Shown: positions 34,281-44,100, numbered from the stretch's first letter. The stretch: DNA of 64,000 nucleotides from DATLLJ01 sp035537875 (GCA_035537875.1 DATLLJ010000086.1:1-64000); one strand, 5' to 3'. Notes: generated by a model not told the origin, from the letters alone. Numbers and translations: made by a program.

Positions 34281-36209
34281 ATGGACCGTCCGCCCCGCAT
34301 TGTCCCCGGTGGTCGACGCTTCATGCGCCGACGAGCTGCCGGCCGCGCGGTCGCCACCGCTTGGGGCGTCCTGTTGGCGGCCGTTCTTGCGGCCGCCTGT
34401 CAGGAAGACGGCCGCGTTCAGGTTCGGGGGATTGAGTTTCAGGGCGTGGCAGCGGTCTCCGAGGATCAGCTGCGGAACGCGCTGGCTACGAAAGATTCGT
34501 CCTGGATTCCCTGGGGAAGAAAGCAATACTTCGAGCGCAAGCAGTTCGACGCCGACCTGCAGCGTATCCGGGCGTTCTACGCCGATCGCGGCTACCCGGA
34601 GGCGCAGGTCACAGCGTTCGACGTTCAGCTCAACGAAGAGCAGAACCAGGTGCACGTTGTCCTGACCATCGACGAAGGGCAGCCGGTTCGAATTGCCGCG
34701 ATCGACCTGCACGGTTTCTGGGACGTGCCGCCCGACCAGGTCGCCGCCATTCAGAACAGCCTGCCGTTCAAAGTCGGCGACGTTCGCGATCGACAGCTGA
34801 TGGTCACGGCCCAGCGGGGCGTCGAGAACGCTCTGCGCGATTACAGCTTCGCATACGCGCGAGCCTGGGTCACCGAAACGGAGAGGGCCGCGCGATCGGT
34901 GGTCGTCGATGTCACCGCCGACCCCGGGCCGTCGGTCAACTTCGGGCTGGTCGAGATCTCCGGAAACCGGTCGGTCGGGGATCGCGTGATTTCGCGCGAG
35001 CTTCTTTACCGCCCTGGCGAGGCTTTCAACCGCACGGCGATGCAGGATTCCCAACGTCGTCTCTACGGCCTGGAGCTGTTCCAGTTCGCCAACGTGGAAG
35101 TGCTCGAGCCCGAACGGCAATTCCCTCAGATCCGAACGCGGGTGACGGTGGCGGAGAACAAGCACCAGCACGTCAATTTCGGACTCGGCTACGGAACCGA
35201 CGAAAAAGCCCGCGTCGAGGCGGAGTACCGGCATGTGAACTTCCTCGGCGACGCCAGAACGGCGTCGGTCCGGGGCAAATGGTCGTCGCTCGATCGCGGC
35301 GTGCAGGCGAATTTCATTCAGCCGTATTTTCTCGTTCGCGGCATCACGATGAACCTTCAGGGGCAAGAGTGGAACACGTTCACCCCTGCTTACGATGCGT
35401 TCGTCGCAGGAGGTCGCGCCATCTTCGAACATCGCGTCAGATCGCAGCGGCGCACCATCGGGTTGTCCGTCATCGCCGAGAACAACCGCAGCACGGTCTC
35501 CGAGAGCGCACTGAACGACCCCACATTGATAGATGAGCTGATCGCTCTCGGGCTCGATCCGGTCACCGGCAAGCAGGAGGGGTTCCTGGGCGCCGTGGCC
35601 GGGGACTTTCAAATCGACGGCACCGACAACATCCTCAACGCGCATCGAGGCTTCCAGGCAGCGGCCCACCTCGAGCACACCGGTCGAATCATTCCGGGAA
35701 CGTTCAAGTACTTCGCCGTCTCCACGGACTTGCGACACTATGTGCCGATCGGGTCACGGGTGACATTCGCCAATCGCGTCGCCTGGGGTGTCATCGACGG
35801 GGAAGGCGATGAAGACACGACGATTCCGTTTGGAAAGCGGCTGTTTCTTGGCGGAGCGAACAGCTTGCGCGGCTGGGGCCGATACGAAATCAGCCCGCTG
35901 TCCGAGTCCGGCGTCCCACTGGGCGGCGACAGCCTGTTCGGGTTTTCCTCAGAGCTTCGACTCGAGATGAACGCCAGGCTGGGGGCCGTGGTGTTTCTGG
36001 ACGCGGGCAACGTCTGGGCGCCGCCGTGGACTCTCGACCTCGAAGACCTGCGATACGCGGTCGGGCCGGGCTTTCGCTACGTGACGCCGGTCGGGCCGAT
36101 TCGCTTCGATGTGGGTATCCAGCTCAATCCGGTTCCGAACCTGCAGATCGACGGCGAGCCGCAGCAGCGCCGCTGGCGCATGCACTTCAGCATCGGCCAG
36201 GCATTTTGA
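34281..36209 (+). CDS. Omp85-family outer-membrane protein (BamA/TamA-like, POTRA plus barrel)
   Basis: This 642-residue protein has POTRA-like repeats from about residue 55 to 280 (VRGIEFQGVAAVSEDQLRNAL, then VNFGLVEISGNRSVGDRVI) and a C-terminal 16-strand-type barrel with the Omp85 motif NSLRGWGRYEISP. It ends in Phe, as expected for BAM substrates. ATG 34281 follows a TATACT box; ATG 34323 would give MRRRAAGRA and a Cys at the end of a hydrophobic run (LLAAVLAAAC), a poor lipobox. About three POTRA domains and the size suggest TamA-like insertion or export rather than BamA itself. Divergent from actA. Confidence 0.85.
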   Translation: MDRPPRIVPGGRRFMRRRAAGRAVATAWGVLLAAVLAAACQEDGRVQVRGIEFQGVAAVSEDQLRNALATKDSSWIPWGRKQYFERKQFDADLQRIRAFYADRGYPEAQVTAFDVQLNEEQNQVHVVLTIDEGQPVRIAAIDLHGFWDVPPDQVAAIQNSLPFKVGDVRDRQLMVTAQRGVENALRDYSFAYARAWVTETERAARSVVVDVTADPGPSVNFGLVEISGNRSVGDRVISRELLYRPGEAFNRTAMQDSQRRLYGLELFQFANVEVLEPERQFPQIRTRVTVAENKHQHVNFGLGYGTDEKARVEAEYRHVNFLGDARTASVRGKWSSLDRGVQANFIQPYFLVRGITMNLQGQEWNTFTPAYDAFVAGGRAIFEHRVRSQRRTIGLSVIAENNRSTVSESALNDPTLIDELIALGLDPVTGKQEGFLGAVAGDFQIDGTDNILNAHRGFQAAAHLEHTGRIIPGTFKYFAVSTDLRHYVPIGSRVTFANRVAWGVIDGEGDEDTTIPFGKRLFLGGANSLRGWGRYEISPLSESGVPLGGDSLFGFSSELRLEMNARLGAVVFLDAGNVWAPPWTLDLEDLRYAVGPGFRYVTPVGPIRFDVGIQLNPVPNLQIDGEPQQRRWRMHFSIGQAF

Positions 36210-36276
36210 GAGGAAGGCGCGCGCAGGCTCGTTCAACCCGAGACCGTGAGATGTCCGGCCTCTAGGACGCCCTTCC

Positions 36277-37029
36277 ATGTATCCGATTCTCTTTCGCATC
36301 GGCAGCTTCGAGGTCACGAGTTTCGGCGTGGCCGTCGCCACGGCCGCGCTCGTGGGGATCTGGCTGTTCGGCCGCGAGGCGGAGAGGGCGGGGCTGCCCG
36401 AGCGAGCCGGCAACGCCGCGGTCGTCGGCGTCATCGGCGGTTTCGTCGGCGCGAAGCTCCTCTGGACGATCGAGTTCTCGGGGGATAGTGCCGTCAGCAC
36501 CTTGCTCTTCAGCCGCGGGGGCTTCAGCTGGTTTGGCGGGCTCATCGGTGGCGTCGGTTCCGGCTTGTGGATGCTGCGCCGCATGCACGTGCCGCTGGTT
36601 CCCGCGCTCTCAGCGGCAGCGCCCGCCCTCGCGGCTGGACACGCGCTTGGCCGTATCGGCTGCTTTCTCGTCGGTGATGATTACGGACGTCCCAGCAACC
36701 TGCCGTGGGCCGTTGCGTTTCCCAGGGGCTTGCCTCCGACGACCGTGCCGGTCCATCCGACGCAGTTATACGAAACGGTGGCGCTCTGCGGCGTCGTCTG
36801 GGCGCTCGTCGTGTGGCGGCGCCGGGGGGTGCCGGATGTCGAGGTGCTCGGTCGGTACTTCGTTCTGACCGGCACGATCCGCTTCGTCATCGAATTCATC
36901 CGGGTCAACCGCCGAATCGCCGGTCCGCTGACGCTGGCGCATCTCATCGCGTTGTCGGTCGTGTGTCTCGGCCTGACGCTGCTGGTGCTCCAGCGCAGGC
37001 ATGCTCATGCCGTCGTGCCACCCGCCTGA
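36277..37029 (+). CDS. lgt: Prolipoprotein diacylglyceryl transferase
   Basis: This 250-residue integral membrane enzyme moves diacylglycerol from phosphatidylglycerol to the lipobox Cys of prelipoproteins. Typical segments are GGFVGAKLLW, FSWFGGLIGG, GHALGRIGCFLVGDDYGRPS and VHPTQLYET, then GTIRFVIEFIR near the end. The gene is intact. A degraded copy of its 3' portion lies 9.3 kb downstream at 46361-46476. lgt therefore marks the left edge of an apparent insertion. Confidence 0.92.
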   Translation: MYPILFRIGSFEVTSFGVAVATAALVGIWLFGREAERAGLPERAGNAAVVGVIGGFVGAKLLWTIEFSGDSAVSTLLFSRGGFSWFGGLIGGVGSGLWMLRRMHVPLVPALSAAAPALAAGHALGRIGCFLVGDDYGRPSNLPWAVAFPRGLPPTTVPVHPTQLYETVALCGVVWALVVWRRRGVPDVEVLGRYFVLTGTIRFVIEFIRVNRRIAGPLTLAHLIALSVVCLGLTLLVLQRRHAHAVVPPA

Positions 37030-37076
37030 GGATTGGGGCAACTCTTCCTCGCCCATGCGGTGCGATGCCTGCGCAG

Positions 37077-37862
37077 TCATGGGACAAGTGGTGCCAGCGG
37101 AATGACAATCACAAACGACAGCGACCATGGACTCGCGCGGTCCAGGAACTGTTCATCGCCAATGCGATCTCCCGCTTTCGGGAGGCCCGTGGCGACGTAG
37201 TCCAGCGACACTTCGAACTCCACGTTGCGTAGCCAGTGACCGTTCGGCAACCGATTGAAGACGTGGAACGCCGTGTCCCACTCGAAGTTGAGCTTGTGGG
37301 TGTAGACGCTCCCGTCACGCGGCGTCTCTCCCGGGCTGAACTTGTCCACCACATCGAAGTGCGACGATGCCCAGCCATTCGTCTGCTCTGTTTCAAACAG
37401 GTCGAAGTTGAGCTCTGTTTCGATTTCTATGCCGTTGTCGCGAATCTCCCCCCGCCCGGCATCGCTGGCAGAAACGCCAGTGAAAGGATGAACGGCGATT
37501 CCACCAAACGGGATGAAGATCGCCTCGAGCGTGAGACCGACCCGGGGAATGGTCGTCGGCACATCGAGCGCGAAGATCAGCTCGAAGACGGTTTCGCGCG
37601 CGGCACGCTCAACCTGTCCGTCGCTTTCGATTCGGTGCCTGGAGGCTAGATGCTCGATCGTCCATGTCGGCTCGATCTTCAACTCCGGGGCACAAAGGAA
37701 AACGCAGCGCGGCTCGCCCTGCGCGAAGGAAGGTGCCGGTATCGCCAGTAGGCCACCGGCCATCAACCAGACCGCGCGAGCAGCAGCCCGCTTCCTTACT
37801 TTCGTTCGACATCCAGACCCGAGCCTCGCGCTGCAAGGGGAACCAGCAAGCAAGTCGGTCAT
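37077..37862 (-). CDS. Hypothetical exported protein, probably beta-rich
   Basis: I do not recognise this protein of up to 261 residues. A basic start and hydrophobic run ending APSFAQ, near residue 48, look like a signal peptide. The mature part alternates hydrophobic and polar residues (LNFEWDTAFHVFNRLPNGH, VEFEVSLDYVATGLP) and ends in a hydrophobic strand, in keeping with a small outer-membrane or periplasmic beta protein. A CxxxC pair follows the signal peptide (RCVFLCAP). It is divergent from the DUF5916 gene, with 100 bases between, inside the block flanked by lgt repeats. Confidence 0.55.
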   Translation of the reverse strand: MTDLLAGSPCSARLGSGCRTKVRKRAAARAVWLMAGGLLAIPAPSFAQGEPRCVFLCAPELKIEPTWTIEHLASRHRIESDGQVERAARETVFELIFALDVPTTIPRVGLTLEAIFIPFGGIAVHPFTGVSASDAGRGEIRDNGIEIETELNFDLFETEQTNGWASSHFDVVDKFSPGETPRDGSVYTHKLNFEWDTAFHVFNRLPNGHWLRNVEFEVSLDYVATGLPKAGDRIGDEQFLDRASPWSLSFVIVIPLAPLVP

Positions 37863-37962
37863 TCGCGATGCTCCAGAAAGTATGGCGGCGCCTGGAAATC
37901 GTCCGAAGGCGACGACCCGGTTGTAAGTCTACTTTCGTGTTGTCGTCTTATGATTGGGCTGG

Positions 37963-40158
37963 ATGGAGACCGTTCGTCGACATCGGGGCGGTGAGCTGCT
38001 GCGGCCGTGCGCTACGTGGATCTGCGTGGCAGTGGCCACTGTCTGGTGTTCGCCCCCGGTCCAGGCGCAGGAAGCGGGAACGCCGAGCCTTCGTGCAGCG
38101 GTGCTGCCGGACCGTTTCACGATCGATGGCCTCTTGGATGAAGCGGCGTGGGCTCTGGCCGAACCTACCGGGCCCTTCACCCAGACTGATCCGATGGAGG
38201 GGGCTCCGCCATCGGCCCGGACCGTCGTGCGGGTGCTGGCGGGTCCGAAGGCGCTCCTCATCGGCGTCCAGTGCGATGACCCGGATCCCAGCGGCATCGT
38301 CAGTTTCAGCGTCCAGCGAGACGCGGCACTCGGCTCGGAGGACCACGTACGCATCGTGCTCGGGCCGTTTCTGGACGGTCGTTCGGGCTACGTCTTCGCG
38401 ATCAACCCGAGCGGCGCCCGCTACGACGGGCTCATCAATCCTGGCGGCGAATCCGAGAGCGCCGAGTGGGACGGGATCTGGGAGGCGGCGACCAGGCGGT
38501 CCGAGTTCGGGTGGAGCGCCGAGGTGTGGATCCCGATGCAGACCTTGAGCTTCAAGCCGGGCTTGCGCGAATGGCACTTCAACGTGCAGCGACGCATCCA
38601 GCGTCTGCTCGAGACGGACCGCTGGGCGTCGCCGGCCCGCCAGTATCAGGTCACCCAGGTCAGCCGCGCCGGTCTGCTCACTGATCTTCCCGAGTTGAGT
38701 CAGGGTCTCGGCCTTTCAGTTCGGCCCGCGATCACGAGCGGAGGCGGCTTACCGGCGCCGTCAGCAGCGGTCGAGGGCGAGTTCCAGCCCAGTCTGGACG
38801 TCACGCAGCAGCTTGGGCCCGGTGTGCTCGCGTCCCTCACGATCAACACCGACTTTGCCGAAACCGAAGTCGACACCCGGCGCACGAATCTCACTCGCTT
38901 CCCGCTGTTCTTCCCAGAGAAACGCACGTTCTTTCTGGAGGGCGCCGATATCTTCTCGTTTGGGCTCGGCCTCGGCCAGGACGTCATTCCATTTTTCAGC
39001 AGGCGGATTGGCCTGGTCGGCGGTGTCGAAGTCCCGATCCTCGCAGGCGGCAAGGTCAACGGCCGTCAGGCGAACTCGAACCTCGGAGGACTCGTCGTCG
39101 GAACCCGCACGCGGGCCGGGGTGGTTGACGACGAAGCGCTGATGGCCGTCGGCCGCGTGAAGCAGAACGTCTGGGAAGAGTCCTGGCTTGGCGCCATCGC
39201 CACCGTGGGCGACCCGATCGGACGACAAGGAAGCTGGCTGACCGGTGTGGACTTCACATACGCTACGTCACGCTTTCGTGGGGACAAGAATTTCCTGGTG
39301 GGAGGATGGGCGCTTGCCACCGGGCGTGCGGGCCTCGGCTCTGACGCCACGGCGCATGGACTGAGCGTGGATTATCCCAACGACCTCTGGGATCTCAACC
39401 TTGTGTACAAACACATCGGTCGGGACTTCGACCCCTCGCTCGGCTTCGTGCCGCGCCGCGCCGTCAACCTCTTCAACGCGCAGGCCAACAACCGAACACG
39501 TTTGTCGCGCGGTCCGCTCCAGCAGTTGACACACCAGCTCATGCCGTCGCTGGCCACGGACCTTTCGGGACACTGGGAGAGCTATCGCGTCTTCATCGCT
39601 CCCATCAACTGGCGATTCCGCAGCGGGGACCGATTCGAAGTCAATGTCAACCCCACGGGCGAGCGTCTCGTCACGCCGTTCGTGATTGACGGCGTGGAAG
39701 TCTCACCCGGGTCCTATCACTGGAACCGTTACCGTCTTGAGGTCGGCACGGCCCAGAAGCGCCGGCTGTACGCACAGCTAACATGGTGGTTCGGTGGCTT
39801 TTACGATGGCAGCTTGGACCAGATCCAGTGGACGGGGGCATGGAATCCAACGCCCCTCCTGACCGTGGAGTTTTCCGGCGAGCGAAACATCGGCCAGCTG
39901 GCCGCCGGAGACTTCACGCAGACGCTCATCGGGACGCGCCTGCGGGTGAACCTGTCGCCGGATCTCACCGTGGCCAGTTACGTGCAGTACGACACCGACA
40001 GCGAGTCGGTCGGCACGAACACGCGGCTGCGCTGGACGTTCCTGCCCGTGGCCGATCTGTTCGTCGTCTACAACCATAATCTCCAATCGACGCTCGATCG
40101 TTGGCAGCTCGAGTCGAACCAGCTGCTCGTGAAACTGCAGTACGCGTGGCGTCTTTGA
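37963..40158 (+). CDS. DUF5916-type outer-membrane protein with N-terminal CBM9-like domain
   Basis: This 731-residue protein begins with a signal peptide ending VQAQ. Residues about 40-240 form a family 9 carbohydrate-binding-like domain (FTIDGLLDEAAWALAEP, WSAEVWIPMQTLSF). The rest is the DUF5916 region with TDFAETEVDTRRTNLTRFPL and FFPEKRTFFLEG, followed by alternating strands ending VKLQYAWRL, as in a membrane barrel. The family is widespread in Bacteroidota and Acidobacteriota, function unestablished. ATG 37963 is used; TTG 37954 is possible. It is followed after 14 bases by the octaheme cytochrome, which suggests an outer-membrane pair. Confidence 0.8.
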   Translation: METVRRHRGGELLRPCATWICVAVATVWCSPPVQAQEAGTPSLRAAVLPDRFTIDGLLDEAAWALAEPTGPFTQTDPMEGAPPSARTVVRVLAGPKALLIGVQCDDPDPSGIVSFSVQRDAALGSEDHVRIVLGPFLDGRSGYVFAINPSGARYDGLINPGGESESAEWDGIWEAATRRSEFGWSAEVWIPMQTLSFKPGLREWHFNVQRRIQRLLETDRWASPARQYQVTQVSRAGLLTDLPELSQGLGLSVRPAITSGGGLPAPSAAVEGEFQPSLDVTQQLGPGVLASLTINTDFAETEVDTRRTNLTRFPLFFPEKRTFFLEGADIFSFGLGLGQDVIPFFSRRIGLVGGVEVPILAGGKVNGRQANSNLGGLVVGTRTRAGVVDDEALMAVGRVKQNVWEESWLGAIATVGDPIGRQGSWLTGVDFTYATSRFRGDKNFLVGGWALATGRAGLGSDATAHGLSVDYPNDLWDLNLVYKHIGRDFDPSLGFVPRRAVNLFNAQANNRTRLSRGPLQQLTHQLMPSLATDLSGHWESYRVFIAPINWRFRSGDRFEVNVNPTGERLVTPFVIDGVEVSPGSYHWNRYRLEVGTAQKRRLYAQLTWWFGGFYDGSLDQIQWTGAWNPTPLLTVEFSGERNIGQLAAGDFTQTLIGTRLRVNLSPDLTVASYVQYDTDSESVGTNTRLRWTFLPVADLFVVYNHNLQSTLDRWQLESNQLLVKLQYAWRL

Positions 40159-40172
40159 AGGAAGACGCACCT

Positions 40173-42320
40173 ATGTGGCAGCCCAGCGCGTCACGACGCT
40201 TTTCAATCGCAGCCACCACGCTCGTGCTGTCGCTGGCGGCGCTGACGTTCCAGCGTGCCTCGGCGTCCAGCCAGGCACGGCCACCCGCGGGCCAGGGGCG
40301 TCGGTTCACAGGTCAGGTGCTGAGCGCGTCAGGCGCCCTGGTCGTAGGCGGTGCCGTCACCAATCCCGGTCATCCGGTCGTTGGAGCGACGATCCATCTC
40401 GTGCCCGTTACGGCGATTGACATCACCACTCGGATGACGGCGAGTGCCATCTACGCGCCGCCGTATCCCGCCGAGGCCTACGACGAGCCGCTCGAGGACG
40501 CGATCCGGCTGCGGGGCGGGGAGTTCCCGCAGGCGACGACGGACGCGCGCGGCAACTTCGTCGTGGCGGACGTGCCAGACGGGAGGTTCTTCGTTCATGT
40601 CACGCCCGGCCCGAACGACGTGGAACACCTGCCGGGCGGGGACCGGAGCAGACAAAGCTATCCGGCCGCGCAGCTGCGCGCTCAATCGATGACGATCAAG
40701 CTCTCGAGCGCTCCTTCTGCAGCGGCCCGGTTCGTCGGCAGCTCGCCTTGTCTGGCCTGCCACAAGGACAAGCAGCACTGGCAGCAGACCGCGCACAAGC
40801 TCGGATGGACCGTCCCAGGGGCGCCCGGAAAATTGCAGGATTTTTCGCGACACCCGGACTACTTCGACGCGCTTCAGTCCTTTCCTGCCGTCGATGACTA
40901 CACCCGCGGCACGCGTCTCGAGCTGGCGGACTACGACGGCGGCAGGGGCGACGATAAGTTCATCCTGCGGGCATTCGGCGATGTCCGCCTGCCCATCCAG
41001 ACGATCTACGCCGATGTCTATCTCTGGAAAAACGCAAACGGCGGCAAGTACTTCATCACGATGGTAAACCGGCTGAACACGCGAGACCCGAACAGCCCCG
41101 CGCACCTGGAGGTCAAGCTCCTTTATGGCGGGGCAGTCCACGACCAGCGATACATCGTGTCAGTTCCTCCCGGACTGGGCGATCGTCAGGGGTGGTACAC
41201 CCTGCTGCGGTACAACATGACCGGCCGTGACAACAGGCTCCACCGAGAGCGGCGTGTGTGGCAAGACTACAAGTTCTCGATGTGGTGGTCTCCTGGCGGT
41301 GACACTCGATACGGAACGCCCGACGATGTGCTGACGGCTCCCCCGGTCAACACGAATGCGGTGCAGACCATGTGCGCGGGCTGTCATTTGACTGGCTGGG
41401 AGCGGTACCAGGACAGAGCGACGGGCCAGTATCTCGTGCGCGCCGTCAACGACCCCGGCGGCGACATGAACATCGACGACGATCCCGAGTTGGACGAAAT
41501 CAATGTCGGTTGTGAAAGCTGTCACGGCCCGGGCTCGGAGCATGTGGCCAACCTAGGGCGATCGCGCTTCATCGTGAATCCCAGGTATCTCTCGGCCGAG
41601 CGGTCGAGCGCGGTTTGCGGCCGCTGCCACGACCGAAGGCAGGGGTATGGGGGGCCAACCATCGGGTACACGCAAGCTGTGAGCGAGGCGGGAGAGCTCG
41701 CGAGGCCGGGCATCAGCCGCCACGAGCTGATCACGAAATACACTGACCCGGTGAAGAAGGGGCCGACGATGCAGGGGCCAGGACGGGAGGACAACATCTG
41801 GCCCGACGACGTCCATTCGGACAAGCCGCATCAGCAGTACGCGGATTTCTTGAAATCGAAGATGTACAGGAACGATCGACTGCTGGTCGCCTGCCCGGAC
41901 TGCCACGACCTGCACGGGGGCCCGTACCCGCGTTTCCTTCTTCACGATCCCGACGATTCTTCCTCACCGTTGTGCCAGCGATGTCATTCCGTGGACGTGC
42001 TGTCGCACATGGAGACGAAGCTGAACGCGAAGATGAAGGGGCAACTGACGCGCTGTATCGACTGCCACATGCCCGGGACCGCCAACACCGGCGGCATTGC
42101 CGGCGATTTTGGGCGGATGATCAGGACGCCTCCGTACGCCAACGCGCAGGAAGAAGAGAACAATGCCTATTGGCAAGGTCCGTTGAAGTCCCACGTGTTC
42201 GACGTGCCACTGAAAACAAACGTGGCGGTCGACGGAGTGCCGCCGGGACGGGCGATGCCCATACCTTATACGGCCGCGTGCGGGACGTGCCACATGGTGA
42301 ACGAGTTGCCGTTCAAATAG
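40173..42320 (+). CDS. Secreted octaheme cytochrome c with N-terminal regulatory-like beta domain
   Basis: This 715-residue protein has eight CxxCH haem sites: CLACH, CAGCH, CESCH, CGRCH, CPDCH, CQRCH, CIDCH and CGTCH. A signal peptide ends near SASSQA. Residues about 40-170 resemble a carboxypeptidase-regulatory-like Ig fold (VVGATIHLVPV, TDARGNFVVADVPDGRFFV). Between haem 1 and haem 2 lies a 200-residue insertion that may bind substrate. GAAGGAAG stands eight bases before ATG 40173. The family resembles cytochrome c554/octaheme reductase-type proteins. A role in extracellular or periplasmic electron transfer is plausible; the substrate is unknown. Confidence 0.85.
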   Translation: MWQPSASRRFSIAATTLVLSLAALTFQRASASSQARPPAGQGRRFTGQVLSASGALVVGGAVTNPGHPVVGATIHLVPVTAIDITTRMTASAIYAPPYPAEAYDEPLEDAIRLRGGEFPQATTDARGNFVVADVPDGRFFVHVTPGPNDVEHLPGGDRSRQSYPAAQLRAQSMTIKLSSAPSAAARFVGSSPCLACHKDKQHWQQTAHKLGWTVPGAPGKLQDFSRHPDYFDALQSFPAVDDYTRGTRLELADYDGGRGDDKFILRAFGDVRLPIQTIYADVYLWKNANGGKYFITMVNRLNTRDPNSPAHLEVKLLYGGAVHDQRYIVSVPPGLGDRQGWYTLLRYNMTGRDNRLHRERRVWQDYKFSMWWSPGGDTRYGTPDDVLTAPPVNTNAVQTMCAGCHLTGWERYQDRATGQYLVRAVNDPGGDMNIDDDPELDEINVGCESCHGPGSEHVANLGRSRFIVNPRYLSAERSSAVCGRCHDRRQGYGGPTIGYTQAVSEAGELARPGISRHELITKYTDPVKKGPTMQGPGREDNIWPDDVHSDKPHQQYADFLKSKMYRNDRLLVACPDCHDLHGGPYPRFLLHDPDDSSSPLCQRCHSVDVLSHMETKLNAKMKGQLTRCIDCHMPGTANTGGIAGDFGRMIRTPPYANAQEEENNAYWQGPLKSHVFDVPLKTNVAVDGVPPGRAMPIPYTAACGTCHMVNELPFK

Positions 42321-42390
42321 CACCGGGTTGCGACGAGGCTGCAGGTGGTCCATCGACGTTGCAGGTCGAGGTCAGGAAAGGGGTTGCACG

Positions 42391-43047
42391 ATGCGGATGC
42401 CGGGTCTCGTCGCGCTGGTGTTCATGAGCACGGTCGCGCTCGCATACGCCCAGACGCGCAAGGTCGATTTCGGACAAGACACGGTTGGTCAACCGCCGAA
42501 GGGCTTCGAGTTCGGCCACACGGCGAAGGTCGGGCGCCCCGGGAGGTGGGTGGTTCAGGCCGATGGCGCTGACAAGTACCTGGCCCAACTCGACGCCGAC
42601 CGGACGGGTTTACGATTCCCCGTCGCAGTCCTCTCAGACATCAGGACCGCCGACGTAGATCTTTCGGTGAGGTTCAAGCCTGTGTCGGGGCAGGTGGACC
42701 AGGCTGCCGGACTCGTCTGGAGGTATCAGGACGAGAACAACTACTACATCGTCCGCGCCAACGCGCGCGAGGACAACGTCGTGCTCTACAAGGTCCAGAA
42801 TGGCCGGCGCACCGATCTGCCTGTCAAAGGGGAAGGTCGCACGTATGGAAAGCCCTCGAAAGTTCCCTCCGGTCAGTGGGGGACCCTCCGTGTGGTTGCC
42901 CGTGGGTCGATTTTCGAGGTGTATCACGACGGCCACAAGCTGTACGAGGTCGAAGACGCGACGTTCACTCAAGCTGGCATGATCGGCGTGTGGACCAAGG
43001 CTGACTCGGTCACGTATTTCGATGACCTGACCGTCTTGACACGGTAG
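42391..43047 (+). CDS. Exported jellyroll-fold (LamG/DUF1080-like) protein
   Basis: This 218-residue protein has a signal peptide (MRMPGLVALVFMSTVALAYA, cleaved before QTRK). The mature part is a concanavalin-like sandwich: ADVDLSVRFKPVSGQVDQAA, GLVWRYQDENNYYIVRANAR, KLYEVEDATFTQAGMIGVW and SVTYFDDLTV are hallmark strands. Such domains bind sugars or other surface ligands. ATG 42391 follows GGAAAGGGG. It lies 70 bases after the octaheme cytochrome and 18 before the binding protein. Confidence 0.75.
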   Translation: MRMPGLVALVFMSTVALAYAQTRKVDFGQDTVGQPPKGFEFGHTAKVGRPGRWVVQADGADKYLAQLDADRTGLRFPVAVLSDIRTADVDLSVRFKPVSGQVDQAAGLVWRYQDENNYYIVRANAREDNVVLYKVQNGRRTDLPVKGEGRTYGKPSKVPSGQWGTLRVVARGSIFEVYHDGHKLYEVEDATFTQAGMIGVWTKADSVTYFDDLTVLTR

Positions 43048-43065
43048 TGTGAAGCCGAGGCGAAC

Positions 43066-44100
43066 GTGGTCATGACGCGAAGTTCAAGTGTCCTCGCTCT
43101 AACCTTGCTCGTCGTCTTAGATGTGGGGTGCGGGTCGCCCGGGTCGGTGCGGAACACCGACCGCTCCGTGACGATCTACGTGTCGACAGACCGCGTGTTT
43201 TCGGAGCCAGTGCTCCGGGAGTACGAACGACGATCCGGTGTACGAGTGGCTGTCGCCTACGACACGGAAGAGACGAAATCCACGGGGCTCGCGAATCGGA
43301 TCCTGGCCGAAGCAGGTCGGCCTCAGGCCGACGTGTTCTGGTCGAACGAACCGGTCCGCACCCTCGTGCTTAAATCGCGGAATGTGCTTGCGTCGTACCG
43401 TTCGCCAAGCGCGGCCGGCATCCCTGAGACGCTCGTCGATCCTGATGGCTACTGGACTGGCTTCTCGGCCAGGATTCGCGTGATTGCGTACAACACTCAG
43501 CTGGTGAGGCCGAACGAGGCACCACAATCCGTCTTCGATCTGGCCGACGCCAGGTGGAAAGGTCAGGCCGCCATGGCCGACCCGCGGTTCGGCTCGACTT
43601 CCTTCCATGTCGCGGCGCTCTATGCCGAGCTTGGCGACGCGAAGGGGGACGAGTTGTTTCGACAGTTGCGCGCCAATGGGATACGCGTCGTCGACAGCAA
43701 CTCTACGGTTCGCGATCTGGTCGCGCGCGGTGAGGTCAAAGTGGGTCTCACAGACACCGATGACGTGAACGTCGCGATTGAGAACGGTCAGCCGGTGGCG
43801 ATGATCCTGCCCGACAAGGACGGCTTGGGTGTCCCGGTGATGCCCAACATGGTTTCGCTTGTAGCGAATGGCCCACATCCTGAGGAAGGAAGGCGGCTGA
43901 TCGACTACCTCCTCTCCTCCGACGTGGAGCGGCAGCTCGCCGAGTCTGAGGCCGTCCAAATCCCGTTGCACGCTGGCGTGCCGGGTCCGAAGCATATTCC
44001 CCAGATCTCGAGTTTCACGCCGATGACGCTCGACTACGGAAAGGCGGCGGCTCGCGTGGAAGACGTCACGGCCAGACTGGCCACGATCCTCGGGTTGTGA
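43066..44100 (+). CDS. ABC transporter substrate-binding lipoprotein, iron(III)/FbpA-like family
   Basis: This 344-residue periplasmic binding protein has an N-terminal hydrophobic run ending VGCGS, a probable lipidation site. Family signatures are VTIYVSTDRVFSEPVLREYE, ADVFWSNEP and WTGFSARIRVIAYNTQLV. The tandem Tyr that binds ferric iron in FbpA is not seen at the matching place, where the sequence is GLTDTDDVNVAIENG, so iron specificity is doubtful. The stop overlaps the permease start. GTG 43066 or ATG 43072 could be the start. Confidence 0.8.
   Translation: MVMTRSSSVLALTLLVVLDVGCGSPGSVRNTDRSVTIYVSTDRVFSEPVLREYERRSGVRVAVAYDTEETKSTGLANRILAEAGRPQADVFWSNEPVRTLVLKSRNVLASYRSPSAAGIPETLVDPDGYWTGFSARIRVIAYNTQLVRPNEAPQSVFDLADARWKGQAAMADPRFGSTSFHVAALYAELGDAKGDELFRQLRANGIRVVDSNSTVRDLVARGEVKVGLTDTDDVNVAIENGQPVAMILPDKDGLGVPVMPNMVSLVANGPHPEEGRRLIDYLLSSDVERQLAESEAVQIPLHAGVPGPKHIPQISSFTPMTLDYGKAAARVEDVTARLATILGL

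Noticed and set aside
42321..42390. GGTTGCGACGAGGCTGCAGG-type sequence before the jellyroll gene as another heptad element
   Set aside because: No regular 7- or 8-base period and no inverted arm could be found.
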